Of a DNA stretch of 64,000 bases, positions 35,501 through 46,601 are shown piece after piece. The DNA lies in the NCBI GenBank assembly GCA_000729835.1, contig JFHB01000154.1:1-64000 (forward strand), in the 5' to 3' direction. The position numbers and the translations under genes are program-made. The stretch's first letter is position 1; each line of letters opens with the position of its first letter. The DNA comes from Atkinsonella hypoxylon. Taxonomy: Eukaryota; Ascomycota; Sordariomycetes; Hypocreales; Clavicipitaceae. Under the pieces are notes generated by a model. It saw only the letters and a program-made list of their open reading frames with translations, made no database searches and had not been told where the DNA came from.

Positions 35501-37873
35501 AAACTACTAAGTCCTAAACAGCTATATTTAGCTAATTTAGAGCCTTCTAAGACCTATAAGCCTAATTTTTCTAAAATTAGAGCTATAGGCTCCTATTGCG
35601 AAGTTTTAATCCTATTAGAACAGAGATCTAGGTTGCAGAAGCTAGCTAAAAGAACTATTCCTAGTAGACTTTTAGCTACGCTAGGTTCTAATGTATATCT
35701 AATATACATCCCCTCTAAACAAGCTGTTATAAAGACTAGCTTTGTTAAAATTATAGAAGGAATAGGTTCTATTTTATAGGGCATCCCTAAGGTTCCTATT
35801 GGTTCTATAGTGAATAATCCTTAAGAGGGAGAAATCAATAACTAGCAGCAATTAGAAGATAATTATACTCCTAAGTATCCTTATCCTAGTTATCTAGATG
35901 TGCTAAATTATCCACTAGAACCTATAGATTAAGCTCTTCTACTAAGCAACCCTATAGAAGCTATAGAGACCCCTAAAGCCCCTATATCTATAGAAGCCCC
36001 TTAGGCTAATATAGAACCTATAGAAGCTAAAGCTAATGCTAATGCTATAGATTTAGATAGAGATATATTTTCCTTAATTAAGGATCTATACTTTAAGGCA
36101 AGGACTAAAGCAGCTATTACTTCTAATAGTAATAAGGATGAACTTCCTAATACATAGAAGCAAGCCCTAAAAAGCTCTACTAAGCAGCATTAGATAGAAG
36201 CTACCTATAGCGAATTTAAGCAGCTATTAGCTGCTAGAACCTTTAAATTTATAGGGAAAGACTAAGTACCTAAGGGCTAAAGAGTTCTAAAGAATAGGCT
36301 TATCTATAGGCTAAAAAAGGATAAAGAAAATAATCCTATAAAATATAAGGCCCGCTTTATTGCTAAGGGATTTATGCAAATAGAAGGTTAAGATTACCTA
36401 GAGACCTTTACTGCAACTAGTATTCCTTTTAGCTAGCGTATATTATTAGCTTTTGCAGCTTTTAATAACTAAGAAGTTAAGTAAATTAACTTTATAGAAG
36501 CGTTTTTAAATAGCAAGCTAAAAGAAGCTATTTATATAGAAATCCTAGATAGATTCGTTAAATTTATAGAGCAAGCATTGCTATTAGTAGCTAAGCTACT
36601 AAAAAGCTATAATTATAGGCCTTCTAAAGACTAAGTAATTAAGCTAGAAAAATCCCTCTATAGTTTAAAGTAAAGTCCTAGAGAATAGCAGCAAATTCTA
36701 ACAGAATTACTTTAAAAGCATAGATTTAAACCTCTTATATTAGACCTAGCAGTCTCTTATAACCCAGCTACATCTATATATATTGCTACTTATGTAGATA
36801 ACTGTCTTCTAATTAGGCCTAATTTACAATATATTAATAAGCTTAAAAAGCTACTAAATTAAGCCTATCTAATAGAAGATAGAGGACCAGTAGAATTCTT
36901 TTTAGGTGTATAAATTACCTATAATAGGTCTAAAAGGTCTATTAAAATCCACTAATCTTAATACATCCTTAAAGCACTAGAAAGATTTAAAATACTAGAT
37001 ACTAAGCTAGCTTCTATCCCTATTTAGCTGGGAATTCTAAAGCAATTAGTTATAAAACTTCTCTTAAAATCCAATTATAAGCTTTATTAGAGCATAATAG
37101 GCACTATAATATACCTAATGTTGCTAACTAGGGCTAATATTGCTTTTTCCGTTTAGTAGCTATTAACCTTTCTAGCTAAGCTCTATATAGAGCACCTAAA
37201 CGTCTTTAAGCACCTCCTAAGGTACTTAAGTGGTACTAGAAGCTTTGCTATTATTTATAAGCATTCTAGTTTACACCCTATAGGGTCCTCTTCTAAAGCT
37301 TCTAGCTCTAAAGAAGTACTTAAGACCCTCCTTAGTTATTGCAATAGCGATTTTACTAGTAATAAAGTCTCTTCTAAATTAACCTATACTTATCTATATA
37401 AGCTAGCTAGTGGACCTATTAGCTAGAAATCGAAAAAAGCTAGTACTATTGCCCTTTCTACCTTAGAAGCAGAATCTAATGCATTATTAGAAGCTATTAG
37501 GGAATTAGAGTAGCTCTACAGCCTTTTTAAGGAGATAAAGCTGCCTTTAACCCCTTCTATTCCTATTAGGTGTAATAATTAAGGCGCTATAGTTACTGCT
37601 TACAACCTAACGTTGTATAGTAAAACTAAGCACACCCTTTTAAAGTTTAACTACATTAGGGAAAAGATTTATAAAGGTATAGCTAAGGTTAGTTATATTA
37701 ATATAAATTAGATACTAGCAGATAGCCTAACTAAGCCTCTTACTATTTAAAAGCATTAACAATTTATTAAGTTACTAAAGCTTTCTAGTTAGCTTATAAA
37801 AGCAATAAAAACACTTAAAAAATTAAAAAGCAACGAAAAACAGTTAAAAATCGAAAACAATAAAAACAATTAA
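32555..37873 (+). pseudogene. Cop5 Gag-Pol polyprotein relic
   Basis: The best reference copy: 1,773 codons in one frame from ATG at 32555. Landmarks: Gag with a 113-codon open piece (32798-33139), a Ser/Asn-rich region, then a basic KKKWKGRRRSNKN patch at about residues 425-437 and no CCHC knuckle; protease NTGST at residue 508 (34076); integrase H777, H782, C811 and Y814 (Cys in Cop4), first Asp at 836 or 841, N905 for the second Asp, E940 kept; RT core from about residue 1265 with YVDN at 1413 (36791-36802); RNase H ending ADSLTKPL at about 37718. An integrase C-terminal piece (35468-35779, 103 codons) is still open. The end codon is uncertain: Cop6 has CAA where this copy has its last TAA. 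Confidence 0.94.
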
Positions 37874-38045
37874 CAATAACTAGTTATATTTAACTATAAC
37901 TACCCTGGAATTGCTGGAATTAGTTATATTATTAGTTATATTATTTAGTTCTGTTATTAGTACTGTATTTCGTTAGTTAATTCTAACTTAGATATCCTTT
38001 AAAGGAGCTAAGTTACTTATAGAACTAGTTACTTCTTACATTTCT

Positions 38046-38053
38046 AGAGAGAG
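38046..38053 (+). other. Cop5 polypurine tract
   Basis: AGAGAGAG next to the 3' LTR; AGAGGGAG in other copies. Confidence 0.7.
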
Positions 38054-38746
38054 TGTTAAAAATAAGCTACCCTATATAGCCTATTTTTATGCCTACTAGT
38101 TGCTCTATTACGTAACCCTTATTAGGTCTTGTTACGTTAATTTTTAGTAGAGATATTGTTGTTACTAAATGCAAACATCTAGATTTAACTAAGGTAAAGT
38201 TGCCTAACCTATAGTTAACTTTAACTGCGATTTTCTCTACAACTAGCAATAGTAGAAATTTAAGAAGTATACTATTTAAAAGCTAAGAATTAGGGCTATT
38301 TAATGGTATAATTGTTAGATAGAGTTGCTTATAAGGGTTGCTTGTTATTAGTAGAATTTGTTAAATTGTGTATATATACGTCTTGTTTGTATAGCTATAA
38401 GTCGATTTTTTTGTTTTTATATAGTAAATCTTTTTGCGGAAATTATAAAGTAGCCTACAAGCCCCTTCTAGCGACTACAGCCTGCTAATATAGTTAGAGA
38501 GTCTATAAGGGACTAGAAAGATTTAAGATTCTACCCTTACTTATTTGTTACAGCGCTCTTAATATAAGATACCACTATTATTATAGTTATCTACTGCCTC
38601 TACGTGATCTATACTATACACTACAGCTTGATTTAGGCCGCTGCTGCTTCCACTACGTGATAATTGCTAGGAGCAATTACAGGTGCTAAATATAAGAGAC
38701 CACTACCCTCTTCTATTTAGTTCTGTAATCCCTTTTATTTTCAAAA
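38054..38746 (+). repeat. Cop5 3' LTR
   Basis: 693-bp partner of the LTR at 30927-31619, ending TTTTCAAAA and followed by CTAAC. Confidence 0.95.
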
Positions 38747-38751
38747 CTAAC
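38747..38751. repeat. Cop5 target site duplication, right
   Basis: CTAAC, matching 30922-30926. Confidence 0.92.
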
Positions 38752-41583
38752 GCCCCTAGATATTTAGATATTATAGAGGGAGATACTGTTAAGATAGAGC
38801 CTATACTGCACAATAAGAGGCCTCTAGTTCTTTTTCTAATTAATAGAAAATCACGGTATAAGTGGTCTTTTAATCTAGCTAATAAAGAGGGTTCTACCCT
38901 TTATAGCTGTATTAGAAGCTTCTTTAAGGAATTAAAAAACTAGTATAACTGCTACCCTAAACACCTTCACTTTAATAGTAGTACAGAAATTAATACTAGG
39001 TTGTAAGCTTAGCTATCTTCTAAGGGTATTTGCTTTAGTACCTCTTGCCCCTATATTTACGAACAGAATAGGCTAATAGAGAGAGCTATAAGGGTACTTC
39101 TAGACCGTTTGCGTGCTACTCTACAGTGGTTACAATTACCTCTATATCTATAGTCTTACATCCTTTCTGCTATAGTAAATTTAGTTAATACTACTGCAAA
39201 TAGTACTAAACCACTAAGTCCTAAACAGCTATATCTAGCTAATTTAGAGCCTTCTAAGACCTATAAGCCTAATTTTACTAAAATAAGGGCTATAGGCTTC
39301 TATTGCGAAGTTCTAATTCCTTTAGAACAAAGATCTAGGTTGCAGAAGCTAGCTAAAAGAACTATTCCTAGTAGACTTTTAGCTACACTAGGTTGTAATG
39401 TATATCTAATATATATCCTCTCTAAACAAGCTATTATAAAGACTAGCTTCGTTAAAATTATAGAAGGAATAGGTTCTATTTCATAGGGCATCCCTAAGGT
39501 TCCTATTAGTTCTATAGTAGATAATCCTTTAGAGGGAGAAATCAATAACTAGCAGCAATTAGAAAATAATTATACTCCTAAGTATCCTTATCTTAGTTAT
39601 CTAGATGTGCTGAATTATCCACTAGAACCTATAGAAAATCAAGCTCTTCTACTAAGCAACTCTATAGAAGCTGTAGAGGCCCCTAAAGCCCCTATATCTA
39701 TAGAAGCCCCTTAGGCTAATATAGAACCTATAGAAGCTAAAGCTAAATCTATTAATGCTGATGCTATAGATCTAGATAGAGATATATTTTCCTTAATTAA
39801 GGATCTATGCTTTAAGGCAAGGACTAAAGCAGCTATTACTTCTAATAGTAATAAGGATGAACTTCCTAATACGTAGAAGCAAGCCCTAAAAAGCTCTGCT
39901 AAGCAGCATTAGATAGAAGTTACCTATAGCGAATTTAAACAGCTATTAGCTGCTGGAACCTTTAAATTTATAGGGAAAGACTAAGTACCTAAGGGCTAAA
40001 GAGTTCTAAAGAATAGGCTTGTTTATAGGCTTAAAAAGGATAAAGAAAATAATCCTATTAAATATAAGGCCTGCCTTATTGCTAAGGGATTTATGCAAAT
40101 AGAAGGTTAAGATTACCTAGAGACCTTTACTGCAACTAGTATTCCTCCTAGCTAGCGTATATTATTAGCTCTTATAGCTTTTAATAACTAGGAAGTTAAG
40201 TAAATCGACTTTATAGGAGCGTTTTTAAATAGCAAACTAAAGGAAGCTATTTATATAGAAATCCTAGATAGATTCGTTGAATTTGCAGAAGCAACGCCAT
40301 TAGTAGCTAAGCTACTAAAAAGCTGTAATTATAAGCCCTCTAAAGAGCAAGTAATTAAGCTAGAAAAATCCCTCTATAGTCTAAAGTAAAGTCCTAGAGA
40401 ATAGCAGTAAATTCTAATAGAATTACTTTAAAAGCATAGATTTAAACCTCTTATATTAGACCTAGCAGTCTTTTATAACCTAGCTACATCTATGTATATT
40501 GCTACTTACGTAGATAAATGTCTTCTAATTAGTCTAAATCTAAGCTATATCAACAAGCTAAAGAAGCTATTATATAAAGCTTATCCAATAGAAGATAGAG
40601 GACTAGCAGAATTCTTTCTAGGCGTTTAAATCACCTGTAATAGGTCTAAAAGGTCTATTAAAATCCATTAATCTTAATACATCCTTGAAGCCCTAGAGAG
40701 ATTTAAAATGCTAGATGCTAAGCTAGCTTCTATCCCTATACAGCCGGGAATTCTAAAGTAACTAGTTATAAAACTCCTCTTAAAATCCGATTATAAGCTT
40801 TATTAGAGCATAATAGGCACTATAATGTACCTAATGTTGCTAACTAGGGCTGATATTGCTTTTTCCGTTTAGTGGCTATTAACCTTCCTAGCTAAGCCCT
40901 ATATAGAGCACCTAAACGCCTCTAAGCACCTCCTAAGGTACTTAAGTAGTACTAGAAGCTTTGCTATTATTTATAAGCGTTCTATACCACTAGGGTCTTC
41001 TTCTAAAGCTTCTAGTTCTAAAGAAGTACTTAAGACCCTCCTTAGTTATTGCAATAGCGATTTTGCTGGTAATAAAACCTCTTCTAAATTAACCTATGCT
41101 TATCTATATAAGCTAGCTGGTGGACCTATTAGCTAGAAATTAAAGAAAGCTAGTACTATTGCTCTTTCTACATTAGAAGCAGAATCTAATACATTATCTA
41201 AAGCTATAAGGGAATTAGAGTGGCTCTACAGCCTTTTTAAGAAGATAAAGCTGCCTTTAACCCCTCCTATTCCTATTAGGTGTAATAATTAAGGCGCTAT
41301 AGTTACTGCTTATAACCTAACGTTATATAGTAGGACTAAGTACACCCTTTTGAAGTTTAACTACATTAAGGAAAAGATTTATAAAGGTATAGCTAAGGTT
41401 AGTTATATTAATATAAATTAGATACTAGCAGATAGCCTAACTAAGCCTCTTGCTATTTAAAAGCATTAACAATTTATTAAGTTACTAGAGCTTTCTAGTT
41501 AGCTTATAAAAGTAATAAAAACACTTAAAAAATCAAAAAGCAACGAAAAACAGTTAAAAATCGAAAACAACAAAAACAATTAA
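38752..41583 (+). pseudogene. Cop4 integrase-RT-RNase H relic, second part
   Basis: Resumes in frame with APRYLDIIEGD, directly continuing the first part. Together the two parts span 5,319 bp, exactly the length in Cop5. The integrase segment to 38943 is still open. The RT site reads YVDK at 40507-40518, the only copy with Lys at the fourth position. RNase H with LTRADIAFSV and the ADSLTKPL end follow. Confidence 0.9.
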
Positions 41584-41755
41584 CAATAACTAGTTATATT
41601 TAACTATAACTACCCTAGAATTGCTGGAATTAGTTATGTTATTAGTTATATTATTTAGTTCTGTTATTAGTACTGTATTTCGTTAGTTAATTCTAACTTA
41701 GATATCCTTTAAAGGAGCTAAGTTGCTTATAGAACTAGTTACTTCTTACATTTCT

Positions 41756-41763
41756 AGAGGGAG
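41756..41763 (+). other. Cop4 polypurine tract
   Basis: AGAGGGAG immediately before the 3' LTR. Confidence 0.75.
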
Positions 41764-42469
41764 TGTTAAAAATAAACTACCCTATATAGCCTATTTTTAT
41801 ACTTGCTAGTTGCCTGTTAGTTGCTCTATTACGTAACCCTAACTAGGTCTTATTACGTTAATTTTTAGTAGAGATATCGCTGTTACTAGATGTAAAACAT
41901 CTAGAATTAACTAAGGCAAAGTTGCCTAACCTATAGTTAACTTTAACTATAATTTTCTCTACAACTAGCAATAGTAGAAATTTAAGAAGTATACTATTTA
42001 AAAGCTAAGAATTAAGGCTATTTAATGGTATAATTGTTAGATAGAGTTGCTTATAAGGGTTGCTTATTATTAGTGGAATTTGTTAAATTATGCACGTAGG
42101 CGTCTTGTTTATATAGCTATAAGTCGATTTTTTTGTTTTTATATAGTAAATCTTTTTGCGGAAATTATAAAGTAGCTTATAAGCTCCTTCTAGTAACTAC
42201 AGCCTGCTAATATAGTTAGTAGGTCTATAAAGGACTAGAAAGATTTAAGATTCTACTCTCACTAAGTTCGTTATAGCGCTCTTAATATAAAGATACTACT
42301 ATTACAGTTATCTATTGCCTCTACGTAATCTATACTATACACTACAGCTTAATTTAGGCCGCTGCTGCTTCCACTACGTGATAATTGCTAGGAGCAATTA
42401 CAGGTGCTAAATCTAAGAGACCACTACCCTCTTAGATATCTAGTCCTGTAATCCCTATTATTTTCAATA
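41764..42469 (+). repeat. Cop4 3' LTR
   Basis: 706 bp, matching 26770-27475 in length and in all three markers; ends CCCTATTATTTTCAATA. Confidence 0.92.
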
Positions 42470-44262
42470 ATAACAGTAAAGAGGCAGTAGCAGTAGAGAT
42501 TAGTAGTATATAGTAAGATATAGGTATAAGTAGAGGTAAAAATAAAGGTATAGTAATAGCAGTAGTAGCAGTAGGTATAAAGAGAAATAAGAAGTTATTA
42601 TTAACTTCTATAGAAATATACTTATACTTATTAAGGTTAAACTTATTATTCTTTAGAATAATAGAGGCTATAGTACTTTTATAGTTAATAAAAAGAGAGA
42701 GAGTAAGTATAAAAGAACTATTAGTTTAAGTTATATAATAAAGAGAAAGAGAGAGTATAACCTTCTTTTCTATATAATTAGTAGTAAGTATATTCTTAAG
42801 AATAGTATTATAGTAGTTATATATATTTAAAAATTTATATATAAGAATTATATAGTAGAAAAGCTAGCTAATATAAAGGAGAATTAATATAGACTTAACT
42901 ATAAAACCTTAGTTAGTAAGTTTCTATATTTAGATAAAGTAATACTATAGGTAAAGATACTTAGTAAAGAGGCTAGAATTCTAAATACAACCTTAATGCT
43001 TCTATATATACAGTTAGTATTCTCTTCTTTAGCTAAAACAATAGTTATATAAGCTCTTCTTATAAAGGTTATTATAGTATAGTATATAGATATTTTTAAG
43101 AATATTGCTGTTAAATAGCTCTAAATTGTTTAAGTTCCCTTATATAAGGAAGCTATAGATATAGCAGCAGTAAAGGACTAATAGCACTATAGAAGCAGAA
43201 GTAATAAAGGCATTAGTGCTAGCAATATAACTACTAAAGTTCTAAATATACTTCTAGTTAGTAAGGGAATAAGCTATATATAAATAAAGAAGCAGTATAC
43301 TTTAGGCTAATAAAATAATATTTTGCGATTTTAATTAGTAAGTTACTAGTAGTTAAATAAATCCTATTTAGATATATTAAAAAGAGGTTCTTTTACATTA
43401 AAAGAAGCAGCAGTAGCTATATAGTAAAGGAAGGAATTTTAGGAAACTATAATAGAATTGTTTAGTTATAATATAAAGGTAAAATAAAATATAAAGAAGG
43501 AAGAAAAAGATAAAGAAGGGAAAAAAGAAATTATTTATTTTTATATTAAAAGCAGCTAAGAGCTAGCTGCTAGTTTATTGTACGCTAAAGGGGTAACAAC
43601 AATAACAGCTATTTATGCCCTACTAGCTGCCAGTTTATTATGCACTAAGGGAATAATACCTATAATAACTGTTTGCGCTCTACACCCTTAACAACACCCC
43701 TTATATGTAAATAGATTATATATAGCTAATAACTGTTTACAACAGTAATAGGGACAAGAGAGAGAGAGTGCCTTCTAGTTAAGGAAATTATTACACAATA
43801 ATTGCTTAAAACATAGAGGACCTAGGGATATAGGTAATTTATACGCTAGTAATATAAGCATTACAGCTTACACCTAGATAAGGATTAGCTCTTCTATACT
43901 AAGCAAATAATTACTAGCTGCAAACAGAAGCTTATAAGATAAAGATAGATAGAGGGTTAATAGGCCCTAGAAGAGTACACTTAAGCAAAAGGGGTATAAT
44001 AGTTCTATTTAAACGCAACTAATAGGTTAGCTAGTAGAGCAATAAACAGCTGTTATAGAGGTGCTATAAGCAATTAAGGGGGGAGGTAGAGCAGAAGTTT
44101 ATTTATATATTAGCTCTATAACACTATATAAAGCATAAACAGTGCATTAGTGTAGCAATAGAATAGCTAAAGTAAAGCGCCTAGTTGCAAACGTTATACC
44201 TCTATTTTTTATAAGTAAACAATAGAGAGAATATAGAGGGGGAGGGAAAAAGAAGAAGGGTA
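42470..44262. other. Unassigned purine-rich AT-rich DNA
   Basis: No frame on either strand reads as a protein, even through TAA/TAG. GA-rich low-complexity runs occur near 42693-42760 and 43754-43770. A degenerate 60-bp tandem duplication lies at 43564-43683. It does not continue the relic that ends at 26769. Confidence 0.5.
43564..43683. repeat. Two degenerate 60-bp tandem units
   Basis: Units 43564-43623 and 43624-43683 both read TAGCTGCYAGTTTATT, then an ACTAAGGG-like block, then AATAAC near the centre, then a GCTCTAC-like end. Differences are mostly transitions. Confidence 0.65.
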
Positions 44263-44584
44263 TATTATAGACTTAAGCCTTAGGCTTAAGTCTTTTAGTA
44301 AAGAGAGAATAGCAGAAGAGAGACAGTAATCTATATAGGTAAGGGGATAGAAGTAGGCTGCATTTAACTAGAGGTTAGCTAGACTTCGCTAGGCCCTAGA
44401 GAAAGGACCTTAGCTATAGAGTATATGCTAAAAGGGGCTCCTAAGGGGAGGGACCTACCCCTAGATATATAGTATAGGAGTATAGGGAGGCTTCTAGTTC
44501 CTTCTCTCTTTCCCTTTCCTCCCTATGATTATAGTTCTTATTATAGACGCTAGTTAGCAGCAGCCACTAGGCCAGTCCATTACA
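44263..44584 (+). repeat. Solo LTR related to Gyp3
   Basis: About 322 bp that match 56153-56474 from TATTATAGACTTAAGCC to the TTACA end. The start TA is probably a mutated TG, which would give TG...CA ends. It is much less mutated than the Gyp3 copy. The first bases form a strong hairpin, GACTTAAGCC-TTA-GGCTTAAGTC (44270-44292). I could not find a convincing target duplication. Orientation is taken from Gyp3. Confidence 0.7.
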
Positions 44585-45575
44585 TTAATCTCTAAATCTT
44601 TAATCTTTATAAAGGTTAATCATAAAGGCAATTCTATTGTTTAAATTAGTAGTAGTAGTAGTTTCTAGGTTAATTTTATATATTAAGTTCTAATTTATTA
44701 ATAGAAGTTTTTAATACTTTTAAAGTTATTCTAGAAGCTTATTAGGTTACAGTTATTACTTAGATTCTTATAAATCTGCCTAGAGTTATTGTAAACTTAT
44801 TATATTAAATAAGATTAAGTAGTATAGAAAGAGAAAGTAGGTGTAATAGAATTAGTATAAAGATAGAGAGATTTAGCTAGCTTCTAGCTAAGTTCTAAGA
44901 TAGTTAAGGGAGTTAAATCCTGTAGCGTTAGCTACTAAGGGTTCTAGCTAGTAATTTAATTCCTTAGGAGTCTAATATTAACAATTAGTTAAACTAAAAT
45001 ATTATTGTAAGTTAATACAACTTAGTAACTAAGTAATTATAAAGATATCCCTTCCTTTAGTATACTTTACTGCTTACATTAGCCGCTAAGGGTTCTAGCT
45101 AATAGTATTATGTCTCTTCTTACTAAACCTAGCTAATCTATAGTTAGTTATACTAATCTCTTTAGTTATACTAAAGACTCCTAGTTAAGTAACTACTAAT
45201 TAGTGTTAGTAGACTAAGGGTCTTATTTATACTCCTTTAAGTTAGCTCTATAACTAGTTCACTAGTGCACTAGTATTTATATTAAAGAGGTTTAAATTTA
45301 GTTATCTAGAAGTTATATCTAACTAGCAAAAGAGGCTACATTATATACCCCATTAGATGCCTTATATGCCTTAAGTATAGTGTTGTGTTAAGGGGGAATT
45401 AAGGGGTATTAGCGACCTTAATGTAAGTAGAGACTAATGTGCAGATGCAACCAATTAGCGGTTGTATCCACCCACGTAGGTGCCAGAATTGCACGATAGA
45501 GTTATAACGATTCCAACAGCAACTAAAGAATAAATAATTAAATTAATTATAAAAAGCATTTAATCTACTAGATCT
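44585..45575. other. Mostly unassigned, with probable LINE 3' tail
   Basis: No coding frame. A GTA microsatellite lies near 44649 and a 14-bp palindrome ACTAGTGCACTAGT at 45261-45274. The part from about 45415 to 45575 lies directly downstream, on the minus strand, of the LINE stop codon and is probably its 3' untranslated region; it is GC-richer than its surroundings. Confidence 0.45.
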
Positions 45576-45714
45576 TCAAACGCTTAAATCCTTAAGAAGA
45601 AGTTACTTTAACTTTAAGTAAAGATTTAACTAAACCTCTAGTTAATATAGTAAAGCTATAAGCTTAAATTAAAGCTAACCTTTATTAATTACAATAGAAG
45701 AAGTTATAAATACC
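45576..45714 (-). pseudogene. LINE ORF2 C-terminal end
   Basis: After removing Cop6 and one ATACC, the LINE frame continues from 53578 into 45714 without a shift and reaches an in-frame TGA at 45578-45576. All earlier stops in this frame are TAA/TAG, so the TGA, which C-to-T change in CpA cannot create, is probably the native stop. No RNase H domain is seen before it. Confidence 0.6.
45710..45714. repeat. Cop6 target site duplication, left
   Basis: ATACC, identical to 53573-53577. The next three bases (TAT) also match on both sides, but the LTR end defined by Cop3 and Cop5 puts them inside the LTR on the left. Confidence 0.88.
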
Positions 45715-46409
45715 TATTGAAAATAATAGGGATTACAGGACTAGATATCTAAGAGGGTAGTGGTCTCTTAGATTTAGCACCTGTAATTGCTCCTAGCAAT
45801 TATCACGTAGTGGAAGCAGCAGCGGCCTAAATCAAGCTGTAGTGTATAGTATAGATCACGTAAAGGCAGTAGATAACTATAATAATAGTAGTATCTTATA
45901 TTAAGAGCGCTGTAACGAACAAGTGAGGGTAGAATCTCGAATCTTTCCAGTCCCTTATAGACTCTCTAACTATATCAGCAGGCTGTAGTCGCTAGAAGGG
46001 GCTTATAGGCTACTTTATAATTTCTACAAAAAGATTTACTATATAAAAACAAAAAAATCGACTTACAGCTATACAAATAAGACGCCTACGTGCACAATTT
46101 AACAAATTCCACTAATAATAAGCAACCCTTATAAGCAACTCTATCTAATAATTATACTATTAAATAGCCCTAATTCTTAGCTTTTAAATAGTATACTTCT
46201 TGAATTTCTACTATTGCTAGTTGTAGAGAAAATCGCAGTTAAAGTTAACTATAGGTTAGGCAACTTTGCCTTAGTTAAATCTAGATGTTTGCATTTAGTA
46301 ACAACAATATCTCTACTAAAAATCAATGTAATAAGACCTAATAAGGGTCACGTAATAGAGCAACTAGTAGGCATAAAAATAGGCTATATAGGGTAGCTTA
46401 TTTTTAACA
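45715..46409 (-). repeat. Cop6 3' LTR
   Basis: 695 bp, ending TTTTTAACA and followed by the purine tract complement CTCCCTCT (46410-46417). Confidence 0.95.
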
Positions 46410-46601
46410 CTCCCTCTAGAAATGTAAGAAGTAACTAGTTCTATAAGCAACTTAGTTCCTTTAAAGGATATCTAAGTTAGAATCAACTAACGAAATACAG
46501 TACTAATAACAGGACCAAATAACATAACTAATAATATAACTAATAACATAACTAATTTCAGCAATTCTAGGGTAGTTATAGTTGAATATAACTAGTTATT
46601 G

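Larger units (their letters stand above)
30927..38746 (+). mobile_element. Cop5: complete copia element (7,820 bp) inside Cop4
   Basis: 693-bp LTRs, leader, single-frame Gag-Pol and purine tract, bordered by CTAAC on both sides. Here the LTR end reads TTTTCAAAA instead of TTTTCAATA at both LTRs. The haplotype is AGATAGAAG, ATAATAATAG, short tail. Confidence 0.97.
26770..42469 (+). mobile_element. Cop4: copia element split by Cop5
   Basis: Plus-strand element with 706-bp LTRs at both ends, which share the same haplotype (AGATATCT form, GTAATAGTAG form, long tail). Cop5 lies inside its integrase. After removing Cop5 and one CTAAC the coding frame is continuous. The outer flanks are ACTTC on the left and ATAAC on the right, so there is no target duplication, unlike Cop3, Cop5 and Cop6. 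Confidence 0.9.

Noticed and set aside
38683..38943. An 86-codon open frame starting in the Cop5 LTR
   Set aside because: The first 21 codons are LTR sequence read across the junction. Only the part from 38747 is Cop4 integrase, and it is included in that relic.
45261..45274. 14-bp palindrome ACTAGTGCACTAGT as a possible operator or recombination site
   Set aside because: Single occurrence with no associated gene, in TAG/CTA-rich DNA where short palindromes are common.
45425..45530. A possible tRNA or tRNA-derived SINE in the GC-richer island
   Set aside because: I could not place convincing A and B boxes or a cloverleaf on either strand.
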